DNA from: Maea johnstoni | Lineage: Eukaryota > Annelida > Polychaeta > Spionida > Magelonidae | Length of the DNA: 64,000 nucleotides | Assembly (NCBI GenBank): GCA_963942565.1 | Contig: OZ012685.1 | Span: 42,687,019-42,751,018, forward strand | Direction of reading: 5' to 3' | In this document: piece after piece, positions 34,701 to 50,588 of the stretch | Layout: each line of letters opens with the position of its first letter | Numbering within the stretch: position 1 is the stretch's first letter | Program-made: the position numbers and the translations under genes | The notes under the pieces: model-generated | Told to the model about the DNA's origin: nothing | What the model saw: the letters and a program-made list of their open reading frames with translations, nothing else | Databases searched by the model: none

Positions 34701-35825
34701 TTATCCACAGTAGCCATGTGTGCACCGAGTGAGAAGTTTCTGAACATGGGCGGTCCTCTGGCGATCGGTCTGGGCGTGGTCTTTGCATCGTCTATCGGAG
34801 GAATGTTCCTGCCGCCGACCACGGCACTGGGCGCTGGCCTCTACTCCATCAGCATGTATGGCGGACTGGTGCTCTTCGGCATGTTCCTTCTCTACGACAC
34901 GCAGAGAATCATCAAGCACGCGGAGACGCATCCTGTCGGCTACGTCAAACCATTTGATCCAGTGAACCAGTGAGTAGGAGATTTCCACCCTCTATTGGGG
35001 TGGATGCCATGCTGAATTGCCAGGTGGCATGCAGTCAAATTGTTTGGGCTCCTTATATCCAACAATTGCAAACGCACTTTACTATCTTGCTTATCTATCC
35101 CAAGTTATAGTAAATTATTTGAGATGCTAGTTTTCACCACCGCTTGATTTACTAAATTTTAGGCTTTTTTAGTCACAAGAAAGGTAAAAAAATTGAAATA
35201 CCCAGTTGAATATGGATGATTTTCTTTCCCCTGTAAATTTTCCAGATATGCCGTTGTTTGTATTTTTAATTGATTAACGTTAATAAAATGTCCACACAGT
35301 TGTTTCTTAGCGAAGAAGGTATTTTTTCTAAAAGCAGGTTATGCATTTGACAGTGGCTTCTTATCAAAAAAGTTTTTTTGTTAAAGCAAGTAATGCATTC
35401 GATTTGAATAGTTGTTTTTTCATTTATCAAAAAAAGTATTTTACTAAATCAAGTAATGCATTTGAATAGTCTCTCAAATGTACAAATATCAATATAGGAG
35501 TATGCAACCGTCATCCAGATTGATTGCATCAGCCTTCAGATTCTGTAGTCTTTTTTAATTGTATGTCACACCCCATTTGCTTGACTTTATTTATCCTGTT
35601 GTCAAAATAGTTACTCTTTAACAGATACCTATTTTGCCTAATTAAACATTGTTTGCATCTCATACTTATCTCTTCTGGAAAAAGAATATATTTTATATCA
35701 AGATTTTATCTAAACCTACCCATGTCTTTTTCTTTTCCAGTTCTATCAGTATCTATCTGGACACCATCAATATTTTCATCAGGATTGCTATGATCATGGC
35801 TGGAGGTGGAAATCGCAGGAGATAG
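31495..35825 (+). CDS. GHITM: Growth hormone-inducible transmembrane protein (TMBIM5), six coding exons: 31495-31717, 32369-32480, 33019-33160, 33705-33903, 34699-34969, 35741-35825
   Basis: BAX-inhibitor-1 family protein of the inner mitochondrial membrane; in mammals it supports cristae structure and calcium/proton exchange. The exons join in phase to 343 residues (human 345). The first ~48 residues are Arg/Ser-rich without acidic residues, as in a mitochondrial presequence, and end near RTQTQTYASG. Several hydrophobic spans follow: about 79-101 (GVVAGASVLGLGALCFYGLG), then MYFGGGLAITALSAVAIS, ATFAAMIGTGM, MLHAGVMGAVIAPLTLLGG, GGLSTVAMCAPSEKF, IGLGVVFASSIGGMFL and MYGGLVLFGMFLLYDTQRII. The family motifs GGPLLVRAAWYTAG, APSEKFLNMG, LYDTQ and IYLDTINIF are present, and the end is GGGNRRR (human GGNRKK). 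The start fits the human N terminus and has A at -3. A non-coding first exon must lie upstream, since an acceptor precedes the ATG. Confidence 0.97.
31741..32041 (-). mobile_element. hAT-type MITE, subfamily I, copy 4, in GHITM intron
   Basis: Reverse-orientation copy of the element at 5939. Flanks CACTCACC and CGCTCACC (31733-31740, 32042-32049) match at 7 of 8. It lies 23 bp after the exon 1 donor. Confidence 0.88.
32369..32480 (+). CDS. GHITM: GHITM coding exon 2
   Basis: Acceptor GATTTCAG ends 32368; donor GTAAGT at 32481. Encodes AFTIGKGVVAGASVLGLGAL and GLGLSSEVGAIDRMG, matching human VAGGAAVGLGALCYYGLGLS. Confidence 0.95.
33019..33160 (+). CDS. GHITM: GHITM coding exon 3
   Basis: Acceptor GTATGCAG ends 33018; donor GTGAGT at 33161. 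Encodes LWPEVVRQRIRSTYMYFGGG through NMMMKNSWL. Confidence 0.95.
33588..33612 (+). repeat. Duplicated start of GHITM exon 4 with decoy acceptor
   Basis: TTTGCAG followed by GCAATAGGAACAACATTTCC repeats, with a few changes, the true acceptor and exon start at 33705; ATAAAGAACC upstream of it is repeated as well. The similarity fades after about 25 exon bases. Confidence 0.75.
33705..33903 (+). CDS. GHITM: GHITM coding exon 4
   Basis: Acceptor GTTTTCAG ends 33704; donor GTGAGT at 33904. Encodes AIGATFAAMIGTGMVARSIP through RAAWYTAGVVG. A decoy copy of its start lies 117 bp upstream. Confidence 0.96.
34699..34969 (+). CDS. GHITM: GHITM coding exon 5
   Basis: Acceptor ATCCCTCAG ends 34698; donor GTGAGT at 34970. 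Encodes LSTVAMCAPSEKFLNMGGPL through VKPFDPVN and is the most GC-rich exon of the gene. Confidence 0.96.
35741..35825 (+). CDS. GHITM: GHITM coding exon 6
   Basis: Acceptor TCTTTTCCAG ends 35740; stop TAG 35823-35825. Encodes HSISIYLDTINIFIRIAMIM and GGGNRRR. Confidence 0.95.
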
Positions 35826-35870
35826 AATTCTGCAAGACTTTCAGTGTTCAGCAGACAGTTTCTGTGTTAA

Positions 35871-36093
35871 CCCATTAAAGCTTAAGAGCTCCTCTAGAAA
35901 TTGTCGTCTGGATCAATGATACTTATGGCAATAACTTTTATATTAAGTATAATTTCACAAAATATTTGAAGGAGAATTGTTGGTAATGTTCTCCTTAACA
36001 TATCTCCATCAAATATTTTCCTGGCTTTGCTTTTGCCTGCAAAATAGCATTAAAATCGTGAGGCTGCTTTTGGCTGCTCTGAGCATTAATGGG
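35871..36093 (+). mobile_element. TTAA-group MITE inside GHITM 3' UTR
   Basis: TTAA (35867-35870), then CCCATTAAAGC; GAGCATTAATGGG, then TTAA (36094-36097). 223 bp. Its interior matches the split copy at 52281-53836. Confidence 0.82.
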
Positions 36094-36802
36094 TTAAGAA
36101 GACTTTGAATAATAAGACCTTTGTAGGAGAAGGTTGTTTTCTCAGCAGCAAGACCAGCAGGACATTGATCATTCTCTTTGAAACTGGACTGTACCTTTTA
36201 TCTCAATAGTAACATTGGATACAGATGAAGATAGGTCACCATGCACCAACCCATAGGAAATATGTAGAAAAAAAATCCGAAAAGTGAATATTGTGTATGG
36301 TGTTTTGCTGCTGAGTATGGTGTTTGCATGGAAACTCTTTCGAAAGGGATGTTAAATTATCTACATTTAACCCTGAAATCTTGTCATCATAAACACTTTG
36401 TGATATAATCTATATCCTTTTTTCTTGATAAACAAATTAACAGATACAGGATGGTACATTTTTATTGTTAATTGGTTCCACTCACTGATGGTGTTGTGAT
36501 TAATGGTTTATATAATCAACCATCATAGGATTCACTTGATTGCAAATAACAGCTAGTGGTAGAAAATATAATTCAAAATTTGCATACACATATTGTAAAC
36601 AATGTACTTTAAGTTGGAATGAAGTAATTGACACAAATATGCAAGGAATTGTCTTGTTACAGGCTGGAATTTCTGTATTGTTATCATAGTTGAGTTTTAA
36701 GAGGATAATGCTGGAACAATGTATATATTTCTTATTGGAAAAAAAACGGCATTCCTATAACTCTTAAGTTCTATAAGGAGTTTTATGATTGACTGGACTG
36801 GA

Positions 36803-36824
36803 GGGGGGGGGGGGGGGGGGGGGG
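36803..36824 (+). repeat. G22 homopolymer in GHITM 3' UTR
   Basis: A run of about 22 G, able to form a quadruplex in the mRNA. Length may be affected by sequencing error. Confidence 0.9.
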
Positions 36825-36902
36825 TTAAAAATTACTAAGCTCTGTTGGCTGGTATACTGTCTTCATGCTCCAGTGATACTGTATTCCATATAATACATTG
36901 TT

Positions 36903-36908
36903 AATAAA
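36903..36908 (+). terminator. GHITM poly(A) signal
   Basis: AATAAA followed about 15-20 nt later by a GTG/T-rich stretch (TTTTTGTGTATTGTT), the usual downstream element. Confidence 0.7.
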
Positions 36909-36925
36909 CGTTTAAATTATGATTT

Positions 36926-40976
<4,051 letters not shown>

Positions 40977-41210
40977 TGTGTGTAAACGAATGCGTGTATC
41001 TATCATTTTATGAGGATTGAGTTTCTCATCCCTACCAATACGAAGATGTTGATATGTGTTCGATCATCCCTCATCCAACCCTCGTCCAAGGATCAAATCC
41101 ATGCACGAATTTAGTTAAGGATATCATTGCCAGATGTCGCTATACATCTATCATGTGACCGCTCGCCTAGCTGTGTGTACACTTATCTGGAAGTGCTTAT
41201 TTGAGCAGGC

Positions 41211-41218
41211 TATATTTA
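41211..41218 (+). promoter_or_regulatory. TATA-like box upstream of the PRKG exon
   Basis: TATATTTA about 110 bp before the ATG at 41321. If used, transcription would start near 41240 and give a 5' UTR of about 80 nt. Position and motif only. Confidence 0.25.
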
Positions 41219-41320
41219 GTTGTGTCGATAGTTGGTGCTTGCCTGTCACCCTAGGATGAACAACATTTTCTAAGTTAATAAGAAAACGCCGAACGGACGC
41301 ATACACACTAAGACAACAAC

Positions 41321-41583
41321 ATGGGTAGCTTGCAGGAGCTTCAGAAACTACTGCGACAAAAGGATGTCACCATCAGGGATCTGCAACATCAAGTTAAAGA
41401 GAAAGATGAAAAAATCCAAACCCTCACCAGTCAGCTGGACAAGTTTCAAACTATTGTTGATATGCAAAACCCTGTTAAAGTCGGACCGAGGAAAGTTCGT
41501 GCTCAGGGTATTTCTGCTGAACCACAATCCCAGAGGACCCTTTTGGATATCAAGAGCCACAAGAAGTGCAGCAAGCCAACAAG
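41321..41583 (+). CDS. PRKG1-like: cGMP-dependent protein kinase 1, first coding exon (3'-partial)
   Basis: Encodes the N-terminal dimerisation and autoinhibitory segment of PKG I (foraging orthologue), the Ser/Thr kinase that mediates nitric-oxide/cGMP signalling. Residues 4-46 form a leucine zipper with heptad positions L4, L11, I18, V25, I32, L39, V46 and L7, L21, L35, F42. The pseudosubstrate loop RAQGISAEPQ at 60-69 is identical to that of human PKG I. After 87 codons the exon ends in phase 2 at AAG/GTAGGT (donor 41584), where the human N-terminal exon reaches FTKSER. The ATG has A at -3 and G at +4. The cyclic-nucleotide and kinase domains must lie right of the window. The residue matching the redox-sensing Cys42 of mammalian PKG I-alpha is Phe here. 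Confidence 0.9.
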
Positions 41584-42350
41584 GTAGGTTGCATTTACTT
41601 TAAGACAGCCATGGTCGTCGTCGTCGCACCTTAAGACCCGTGCACGCATGTACCTGATAAACTTCAAAGGGCGAAGTTCGACTCATCATTTGTCTCGCAG
41701 GTAGCGGTGCTATATTGGGTCGTAAAGAACGGAGTGCGTACGTCCCTCATACCGCCGCAGACAACTAATAGCCGTTTTAAATGTAGTTGCATTCTTTTGG
41801 GAATTCCTCACTGCCTGTCACAGTGGGCGATGCTCTGGCAAAACAAAACGACAACAGATGATGACAACAGTATTTTGCTAGCGCGGCGAGCAGCGAGCGG
41901 CGAGGTACAGTCTCGCACGGCGTGCCGCTCACAGCGAGAGCCTACACAGGCCACTCAGACCCCCTATCTAAACCTCTCAAGATTATGAATGGACGCACTA
42001 GAAACACGTACAAGCGCTTGTTTTAACCCGCAGAGCCCAATGGGACACATAGTGGTACTTGCAAAGACGACGTGTACCGTAAACAGGTCACTGTGATAGG
42101 GGCACCCTGGTTTCCGGGAATCTGATCTCTATAGAAACAGATAGTGGCGGCACGATATCACTGTCAGGCCGTCCGACCCTACATGTTCAGCTATTTAGTG
42201 GCTGGATGATCTTGAGTAAACACTGTGTTCTGCTGTCCGGCTTGCTACATGTAGGCCTTATCGGGGATAAGTACTAGTAAGTAACGCATAGGGTCAAGGC
42301 CTAGTTAAAGGCATTTCTGAGCTTTAGCAGAAGCGAGCCTAACGACCTAA

Positions 42351-42535
42351 CTCTTTCAATGCTGAGGCTACTTTCGTCCAAAGCTAATCTAAACCCTGTC
42401 ATGTTGGTATTCATTGGAAAGCTCTCACTGAGCACTCTGAGATGAGTACCTATGTTCCAGGGTTTCAGCCATTTTTCATTTTTTTTGCATAATTTCGTAT
42501 TGGGCAAATACGCCACCAGCAGCAATGCATAAGGG
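42351..42535 (+). mobile_element. TTAA-group MITE
   Basis: Left end decayed (CTAACTCTTTCAATGCTGAG); right end GCATAAGGG with TTAA at 42536-42539. The interior matches the copy at 19155, including GGGTTTCAGCCATTTTTCA. Confidence 0.72.
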
Positions 42536-44048
42536 TTAAATCTATATGTATGGTGCCCTGACCCTCGGAGCCAGGGACTGACTCAGTGACTGCTGCTAGC
42601 GAGCACGCCTTGATAACGTATCCAACACAAACAGCTGGCCCCAAACTAATAACAAATCTACCAGCAGGCCAGATCGATGTACGTTTCATTAAGTGTGCCT
42701 ATACTGGCCTACTCATGATTTCCTAATTTTGGACGGTGAAGTTGAGATCACGAGCAATGAAACTCGAGTTGAGCTGCGACGTTTCTGAAATATGCACCCC
42801 TTTAACAGGCCAAAACTATTTCAGTGATATCTGTCTGGTGGAAGTGTTGATTGACTTTCGGGGATGGGGAGATTTGTTTGGAAAATGTTGATTAACACAT
42901 AAACAGCTTTTCTTGAAAAAATTCTAATTTTCGTACTTTCTCCAAGTTGTTTACATATTAAAGAGCATACAACCAGACGACATAGTTTTGCGGGAAAATC
43001 ATCTCACGCCTGAGCGGGCTAACCTTTCCACGCCCCCTCCCTAATAGCCGCCCCCGGATATCTTAGACCTAGAAAAGGGATGCTAGTCATATTATATGCA
43101 CTGCCAGAATTATCGAGGGTGACCTAGCGGTCTGGCGCCATATACGCCAAGATAATTTGTTAACGACACCAAAAGCAAAACATTAAAGGCCTTCGTGCTT
43201 GATGCTATATCTTGTGTATTGACCTTCAACTGACCTTGAAAAATATATTTCACCGAAAATCTGACTTTTTATGCGTTTTGTTTGTCGGCATTCTAAAGGC
43301 AATGTGATATCTGAAGTGATGACAAAGGTAAAGTTATGGTGGTTGGTTCTATTGTGTTTGATAAGGAGGCATTCTTGCGTCAGTGAGATGTTCGGAAGAT
43401 TTAATTCCAGTAAACCCACCCATATAGTATGAACCCTCGCTGAGCTGAGGCAATGGAAGATAAAATGTTATACGTATAGATGGTTCCCTGACTCGTAATC
43501 CAATTGACGACCCCCTAACACAAGCTAGCATTTCTTTCTATGACTTGCTAGACCATATGGTCATTCACCCTTAAAAATTCCATTCTATTTCATGTGTGCC
43601 ACATTAGATATAAGGAGATGTATTGTGTGGTTTTATATTGGACGAACAATGATTTCAATGTTGAGTTTCCGGAAATGGATAAGAAGGTCATTTGAGGGTA
43701 TACGGGGTTGTACACATATTGGATAGCAAAGCTCTCGGCCTTGACAGATGCCGGGGGCGATATTGGCTCACAGGAACGGGACAATGTTGTTGTTTACGGA
43801 ATCGCCTGGCACCCTATATCACCCGCTCACCATCGTGACTATCTACCCTTTGTGCCGCACGGTAGCTGTGTTTGCCAGGGGAGCTGGCCGGGGGAGGGGT
43901 CGATTGTCCATCAAGCATGTCCCTAGATCTCTGACTGGCTGTAGAATAAACATAGTGGCGTAATACATCTCATCGCTGGGATCGTTATGAGAAACGTTTA
44001 AATGGACCACCACACTCGATCACAGATCACAGATCACAGCTTCCTTAA

Positions 44049-44185
44049 CCATTCAGTTCCTGAGGTTACTTTCGTCCGATGAACAAGAATACAAAAACGT
44101 ATGAAAATCATCTTAACCAAGTCATGTGGGTATCCATATAAACATCATTTAACTTTGACCAAATTAACCACCAGCAGCTAAAGGG
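44049..44185 (+). mobile_element. TTAA-group MITE
   Basis: TTAA at 44045-44048 and at 44186-44189. It shares GAGGTTACTTTCGTCC and CACCAGCAGC with the copies at 19155 and 42351. Confidence 0.72.
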
Positions 44186-45054
44186 TTAACATTGCGCTCA
44201 CGTACTGCATCACTAAGCCATGTAGCGGAATCTAGATCTTCCCCCTCCCCACCCTCACGCCCCGATGCACACATTACGGCCCTAGAGTACCACACACACA
44301 GGTCACAGCTTCCCTAACCTAACGTATGCGTCCTGTATTACAGGCCATGCATACATTGCGTCAAGATCTAGTTATGTCCAGGACCATACCCCAATCCTAT
44401 AACAGACTGTTCCTTTGGACCGTAACCCCCCACCCGTCCACCCCTTCCCCAAACCCAACACACACCAATACCTATCACTTACCCCAATACTAGAATGTAT
44501 CCAATAAGACATTTAAGGTTACCTGGTTACTATACAATACGTGCCACTATTACCGTATTCTGCAATTAAATACAGGTCAATACATTGAACTATGAGTTAA
44601 TGAGATTTTACAGGCAGGCTGTGTGATGGTAAATATGACATGCATTTCATCGATATATATAGTAGAATTCATAACACAACTTGGTCTGTTTGATATCAAC
44701 AACGATTGGTACTTGAATGGAATTAGCGCATGATTTAGAGCATCAGCATCGTTCAGTTTAGAGTTTAATAGGGTTTATCTCTTCCCTAAAGCCGGTCATA
44801 TCTTTGCAGTCACTTCTTAATCATTTTCTGTCATTCTAAGATTAAATCTTCACTAGCTAGTTGTAAGAGTGAAAGGAAACCGAAGATCAACCAACAACTA
44901 ACCTAAAGTCTGTATATAGTCTTGTAAAAATAATTAATTTATCTCCGCACGGTGTGTAAAGAAATGAAATTATCATGTGAACTTGTTGAACTGAAGAAAT
45001 TACATATATACCACATTGAAATGAAAAATTATAAAAAAAAAACTCAAGTCACTG

Positions 45055-45165
45055 GAAACCTTCTCACAAACCTCGCGCTGTATTCAAACATGAAACCTTT
45101 GGCAGTGTTGAGAGACAGCGAGCAGTCGAGGATCAAAGCCTTAGACCACCCGGCTGTTGGGAGAA
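45055..45165 (-). repeat. SINE-like fragment
   Basis: On the minus strand it shares GACTGCTCGCT near its head and CCAGTGACTTGAG further on with the copy at 47640-47800. Degenerate. Confidence 0.45.
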
Positions 45166-47149
45166 CTCCTCGCTCGTATCATATTTCATCATTGCAACGT
45201 ATAGATCGATGGTCTTATTCAGAACCGTTTTACGATCTGAAGACTCGTTCAATATTGAATGTCCAGCATAATTGTTCTCGGCGGGCGTCTCGGATTGTAT
45301 CAATGACCTTTATTTGTAATTGATGGTATCAGCGGCGCTCAGTTGAGGCGTGATTCGAAATCGACATGGGATTAAAGAGCTGTGTACATTGAAACATTCC
45401 CATCAACAATGTATGTTTTACGAGACTATATTTGTCTGGTCACGTGGCGCTGATAGCGCCACCTATACGTGTCTTGTTTGGCGCGATGTTTTTATTTGTT
45501 TGGTATGTGATGCGGTTAGTGGAGCATCTGGTTGTATGTTTATGGTGATATATTCCTTATTTGAGGGAGTGATTGGTGTATGTAATTGTGCTGGCGAGAG
45601 TTGTGTTGGATGAGAATAAAGGCATTTTGTTCAGTTTAAAATGTTGTCGAGTTATAACAGACATTTGTAAAATCGTCCGTTCATCGAACACATGAAAGCA
45701 CTGCATACATTTGATGGTCTATCAGTGTCTTTTCCCATTTGCGGAACCTCCCTACAATAAACACGTGATTACATTGAACATTTTTGGATTTTAAATGTTT
45801 TATGAATGCACCCAGGGTTTACTGTGCCTTATTTAATCCAAATCTGAAATGTTCGCACACAACAAATACGCATTTTGCAGAAGAGAAGGAAATTTCTTCC
45901 CGATACTAGAATTTTATCCCATCGCAAAATGACCATAGCTGTTGACAGTGAATGTAATCCTAACAAGCCACTGTGTATGCGATTCTTCACTGCCCACTGG
46001 TATCAGCGGTCCACTCGCTGCCAGTACGGATTACCCTATCTCCCAGCTATTAGATGTTATTTGTGACAGCTTTATGCCATCCAAATGACCATTGACCACG
46101 CACGTCACATAAACATGACGTGTTATGCTACTAACTACGTAGCATCCGAGTCAGAGTTGTCAAGGGATTATGGGATTTATGTCGAAAGCCAATCTTCTAC
46201 CTGGCTAGTTGGTCAGAGCTATGACTAATTTGATTTAAGTACGATTGTGTGTCTAGATGCGCAGTCACAGTTCTCAAGAGTCTTACGTGTAAGAAATTGC
46301 GTAATATTGAGCGCTAGGTATGTTCACATCAGACATGGTCTCACCGATTTTCTCGACGATTACGTGAGAAGTTACCTTCGTGACCTATATAGGTTCGAAG
46401 AAATGATTTGCGTTCGGTCGTGTCACCCAGTTGTAATTCGGAATGCCCTTGGACTAAAACTAAAAGGAGGGGGTAGGGAGGTCCATACCCCCATAGCCTA
46501 CCGGTCTAGTGCATTGCGTGGCAAGAGCCCTCTTTGCCTCATTTACTTAAGTTCTGCTGGTTTGAATATGGCTGGAGGCAAATGTAAGCCTTGCCGACGA
46601 ATTGGGTATCCCAGTATATCTCTCCCACTCACCAATGCTCGGTTTCGAATCCCGACCGTGACTATGTGATAATGTTATAAATTACATGATGTTACATAGC
46701 TGCTAAATACTAGACTAGTAAAAAATACTATATTAAGACTTGGGGGAAATCCAATTGGAAACCTACTACTGACGCCAAGTCACTTTTAACTCTCTCACAT
46801 GCCTCAAATTAGAATTTTTCATCTGCCCATTTAAACAAAGCATAATGGTATAGAGACAGGAGCGGTGATAAAATCGGCTGGGACTTTAAGCCAATCCAGT
46901 GTAGTGTTGGAGACTTACTAGAAGTTAACCCTAAAGAATTACAAATACTTCCGCAGAGGGGGGTGGGGGTAGTAGACGAGGCCCTCAATATCGTAAAAGT
47001 TAACATTCCTTTCTATGTTGACTAACCAGTGTGTTGTAGTTACAGCAATAGTCCATAGATGATACCAAAGGTTGATAAGACACCAAGACAGGTCTCATAA
47101 ACCTTTGATTATACCATATGGCCATCCTTTCTCTATTGGTGTCATACTC

Positions 47150-47263
47150 AAATACAGCCCTCTATCTACCTGGTGAGATAAATGCAAACCAATTTGTCTA
47201 CCCTGACCACTTGGTGCCTGAGGTTATGACAGACAGCGTACATGTGAGAGCGTAGAGTCTAGG
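47150..47263 (+). repeat. Fragment of the 9-bp-duplication MITE family
   Basis: Shares CCTGGTGAGATAAATG, GACCACTTGGTGCC and GAGTCTAGGCT with the copies at 29895 and 61933; the left part is missing. Confidence 0.5.
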
Positions 47264-47639
47264 CTGCAGCAGGAGGGGAGATGCGCTTGAGTTTTCTGTG
47301 TAGAGGAGAAGTTAGCCATCCATGAGCGCACCTGTGGAGAAGAATGTTACATAGAAAAACAGCTCGTAAAACACGCCAATGCTTCTAGCGAATACTTTCA
47401 TATGCATTGAAAAACTGAGCGAAACACACATCGCTTCACGCTTGTTTGCTGCGGTAGTTTCCATGGCGAACCTCAGCTCCCTGGAGAGGCACAAAACGCA
47501 GATGTCTATCCCATATCAAGACTAGGCTACCCCATATCCCTCGCCCACACTCTTCCCATTCATCCATCTCCAATGTGTACTTTTTGGATTTGGACTTTCG
47601 ATTCTCGTCATTTTCTGCCACATTTGGGCTATTGAGTCG

Positions 47640-47800
47640 TGACTAGCCAATTTTGCAGGTGGTGGAGGAAACCGGAGTACCCGGCGAAAACCGCCACTTT
47701 ACTCAAAGTCACTGGTATCTTTCTCACAGGCCCGGCCGGGATTCACACCTGGCCAATGGTAAGAGATAGCGAGCAGTCAGTGGCAACGCCTTAAACGACA
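47640..47800 (-). repeat. tRNA-related SINE-like repeat
   Basis: Minus strand: a head with TGCCACTGACTGCTCGCTA and a B-box-like GGTGTGAATCCC, then a body with CCGGGTACTCCGGTTTCCTC and CTGGCTAGTCACGAC. The body motif recurs at about 55490-55540. Confidence 0.55.
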
Positions 47801-48536
47801 CGACCATCAGAACAGGTCCTCTTGTGTGATGACTTTGGATATTGCTCTTCAATAGGGTAACATTTGGTAAATATTTTTCAAGAGTGATTGTTATACTTAG
47901 CTGGAACAACAATTTATCAGTCATATATTTCTCAAAATGTTGCACTGTTATCAAAGTATGTTCATGTGTGCCAATCTATGTCAACAGTTCAGGTGTGAAA
48001 GGGTTAAAGCTAAAACGGGATCTTGCGGCGATAGCATATTTGGGCCATGAGGTTAGGATGCTACCCCGCACCTCCATCATAATGTCGTGTGATGAATTAT
48101 GGTCGCGTAACCTGAAACAAACATTGGGAATGTCACGAGAGCCTTGCCATTGAAAAGATATCACTAGTACACTTAAAATAGTTCCCCGTCCAATGTCCAA
48201 GATTCATCGATTACATGCTCATCTTTTTGGGAATCAGAGAATATAACATTGTAGTTGTAAATCTTTATTTGCAAAACCTCCAATCTGGCCCGATATCATT
48301 TAAGATACAAAAACGCCGAGGAAATTTTATTTGACAGGTAATATTAAGTATTCGATAATTTTTTTGATTAAAGACGTTATCGATTTCGGTCCATGTGGTC
48401 CACTCAAAGTTGTTTGTATTGGGTTTATTCGACCGTATACCCCATGCTTTCATTGAGACGAATTGAAGGGGTGAACGTATTGATAAGGCGAGGAGTGTAC
48501 AGTATGTAGGTTATACACTCGAGGCAGGTGTCTGAC

Positions 48537-48798
48537 TAGCCTCGATTTCTAGGCTGTCATATGTATTTTTTTTCTCTTATTTGTTTCTGTTACCAGGCAC
48601 CAAATAGTCTAGATGGCCATAGTGTCCAATTTAGTTTACATTTGACTCACCAGGATTTAGTTTGATTATGACAATGTAAACATATAGAGATAGGAGGAGC
48701 AGGTGGTGCCATCTATCTACCAAACCTGTTACCACACCACAGTGCTTGGTCAACACACAAGGGAAGGTGAACATAACAGGGACTAGGAGCCTAGTCTA
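48537..48798 (-). mobile_element. MITE with 9-bp target duplication, copy 2
   Basis: Reverse-orientation relative of 29895 and 61933. Perfect 9-bp duplication GTGTCTGAC (48528-48536 and 48799-48807). Confidence 0.88.
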
Positions 48799-50350
48799 GT
48801 GTCTGACCCATCTTGAATATCTAACATCCATCTCACACCAAACAACAGTCACACACAGGCTGAATATGTATGACAGGTGAATACAGGTTGACTTTGAATT
48901 GTGTATTTTTATTGCCACGTGATGAATGTCACCTTTACCGCCACAACTACATGTATGTACACGGGATGTACAGCTCGTAAAACACGGATGTAAATCCCAA
49001 TCTTGAATCCCAATATGTAGTGCATAATACATATACCTTCAGTATGGCCAAAAGTGTTAATTATTGCCTTAAGTAAATATGGTCAGATGTGCAAACACCA
49101 CCTAGCAGTGACTAGGAATACAGTGACAGGAAACTCCTAGCCAGCAGTCCATTCACTCCCACTGTGAAGGCTAATCTCGTCCAGAGGCTTGAAAGGGCTA
49201 GAGACTTGGGTGAGATTTCGTGAGATTTGGGGTGGCCATCTTAGGCCTATTGTGTTGGTCATAATGTTAAATGGACTTCTTGTGCTTTTAAACATGTGAA
49301 AAATGGATTTTACCTTTTGGAGAGGCTCAACTATAAGGACATGCTAGGGATGTAGGTAAGAACTTGTGCTTACTTTGCTTAATTGATGTTAGCGTAGTTG
49401 CAATACATGTATCTGGGAGGTTTAATTGGGGACTCTAATTAACTTGTGATATGACTAAACATCAGTCATCTCAGTAAATTTCCCCTTCTGTGCTGGTTTA
49501 ATTCATTGAGAAACCAACAATTTTAAGTTGGTATATGAGGTTAAATAGATAAATAAAGAAGGTTATCTTTATCGCTGTTCTATTTTCAAAGAGAATATGT
49601 ATACTTGAAATTGTAAATTTGTCACATTGTCTGGACCTGTTCTAAGGTAACAATAGAACTATATTTTCTCCCATTTTGTATGCTGAATAGTAAATGAAAG
49701 GTTACTTTTTAATCTATTTCAATTTCACATCATGTAAAAATGTAGAAATAATAATAGATAAATATTTCCTTGTATCATTGTTATGAGCTATGCTGATAAA
49801 CTAACAGTAAAAGACAGTCAGGCTCAGGGTTATTTACTGAAATGGCACTTATGGCACATATCTATGTTAGCATTCTGAAGACATGTCAAAAGTCTTGAGT
49901 TGAACCAAGATTAGACTTATTGCAATAAGCCTAACATCAATTAAACTGTAAACACATGGAACAGTGCTCACCTGCATTCCTACCAACATGCCCAGGTAAA
50001 TAATCCTCCTCAAAAGGTAAACACAATTAGTAATGATCGTATATGGATTATTGATATCTTTGTATTGAAATAGGTAAATTAGCATACTAGCCCTTTAATT
50101 CAAATAATTTGAATAAACATTAAACTCAACAGAGATGAAACATTTTTAAAAAACTGAACAATACATGTGGTATATTCCCTCTTTTGCCAGAGAATGTCTT
50201 TCAGTCTTGAGTGAGTAACATTGACAGAGGATGAGAGGTTTATTATCTACTCAGAGCCCCTTTAAATCTTCCGACTTCCTTTATAGACATATAATGAGAA
50301 ACAAAAGCAGTGTGGCATGTGTTTATTGGGTTGATATCCTGTACTCTTAC

Positions 50351-50588
50351 CTCAGGCTCTGGACAGGGATATTCCTATTGATCAGAATTAAGCCAGACAT
50401 AGGATTGCAATCAGACATGTGTATCCTGTGTAGCCCCTGAAAGGTGCGGCCCTGAATGTAAAGGCAATCCACAGCAGTAGGTTGAGGAAGGAAAGTATAA
50501 GTTGTTGTCACTGCATCCTGTATGATGCTATGGACCTGTTTAACTATGGAATATACTGAGTAAAAGAGCTCTTCTACATTCCCCATAC
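50351..50588 (-). CDS. Exon-like open segment, minus strand, product unknown
   Basis: On the minus strand TACTACTTTCTCAG precedes a 79-codon open stretch, MGNVEELFYSVYSIVKQVHS and on, ending at CTGAG/GTAAGAG. The frame is also open for about 50 codons upstream of that acceptor. Its phase does not fit the signal-peptide exon at 51218 directly. Chance or an old element is quite possible. Confidence 0.2.

Larger units (their letters stand above)
35826..36925 (+). other. GHITM 3' UTR
   Basis: From the stop to about 20 nt past AATAAA at 36903. It contains a whole TTAA-group MITE and a G22 run. Confidence 0.7.

Noticed and set aside
45444-45462. Perfect hairpin GTGGCGCT-GAT-AGCGCCAC
   Set aside because: Isolated, 8-bp stem, no partner motif or gene context; could be chance.
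46247-46669. 140-codon + strand open frame
   Set aside because: No recognisable domain, no splice-site support; the last third has a TTCGAATCC box and looks like repeat-derived sequence.
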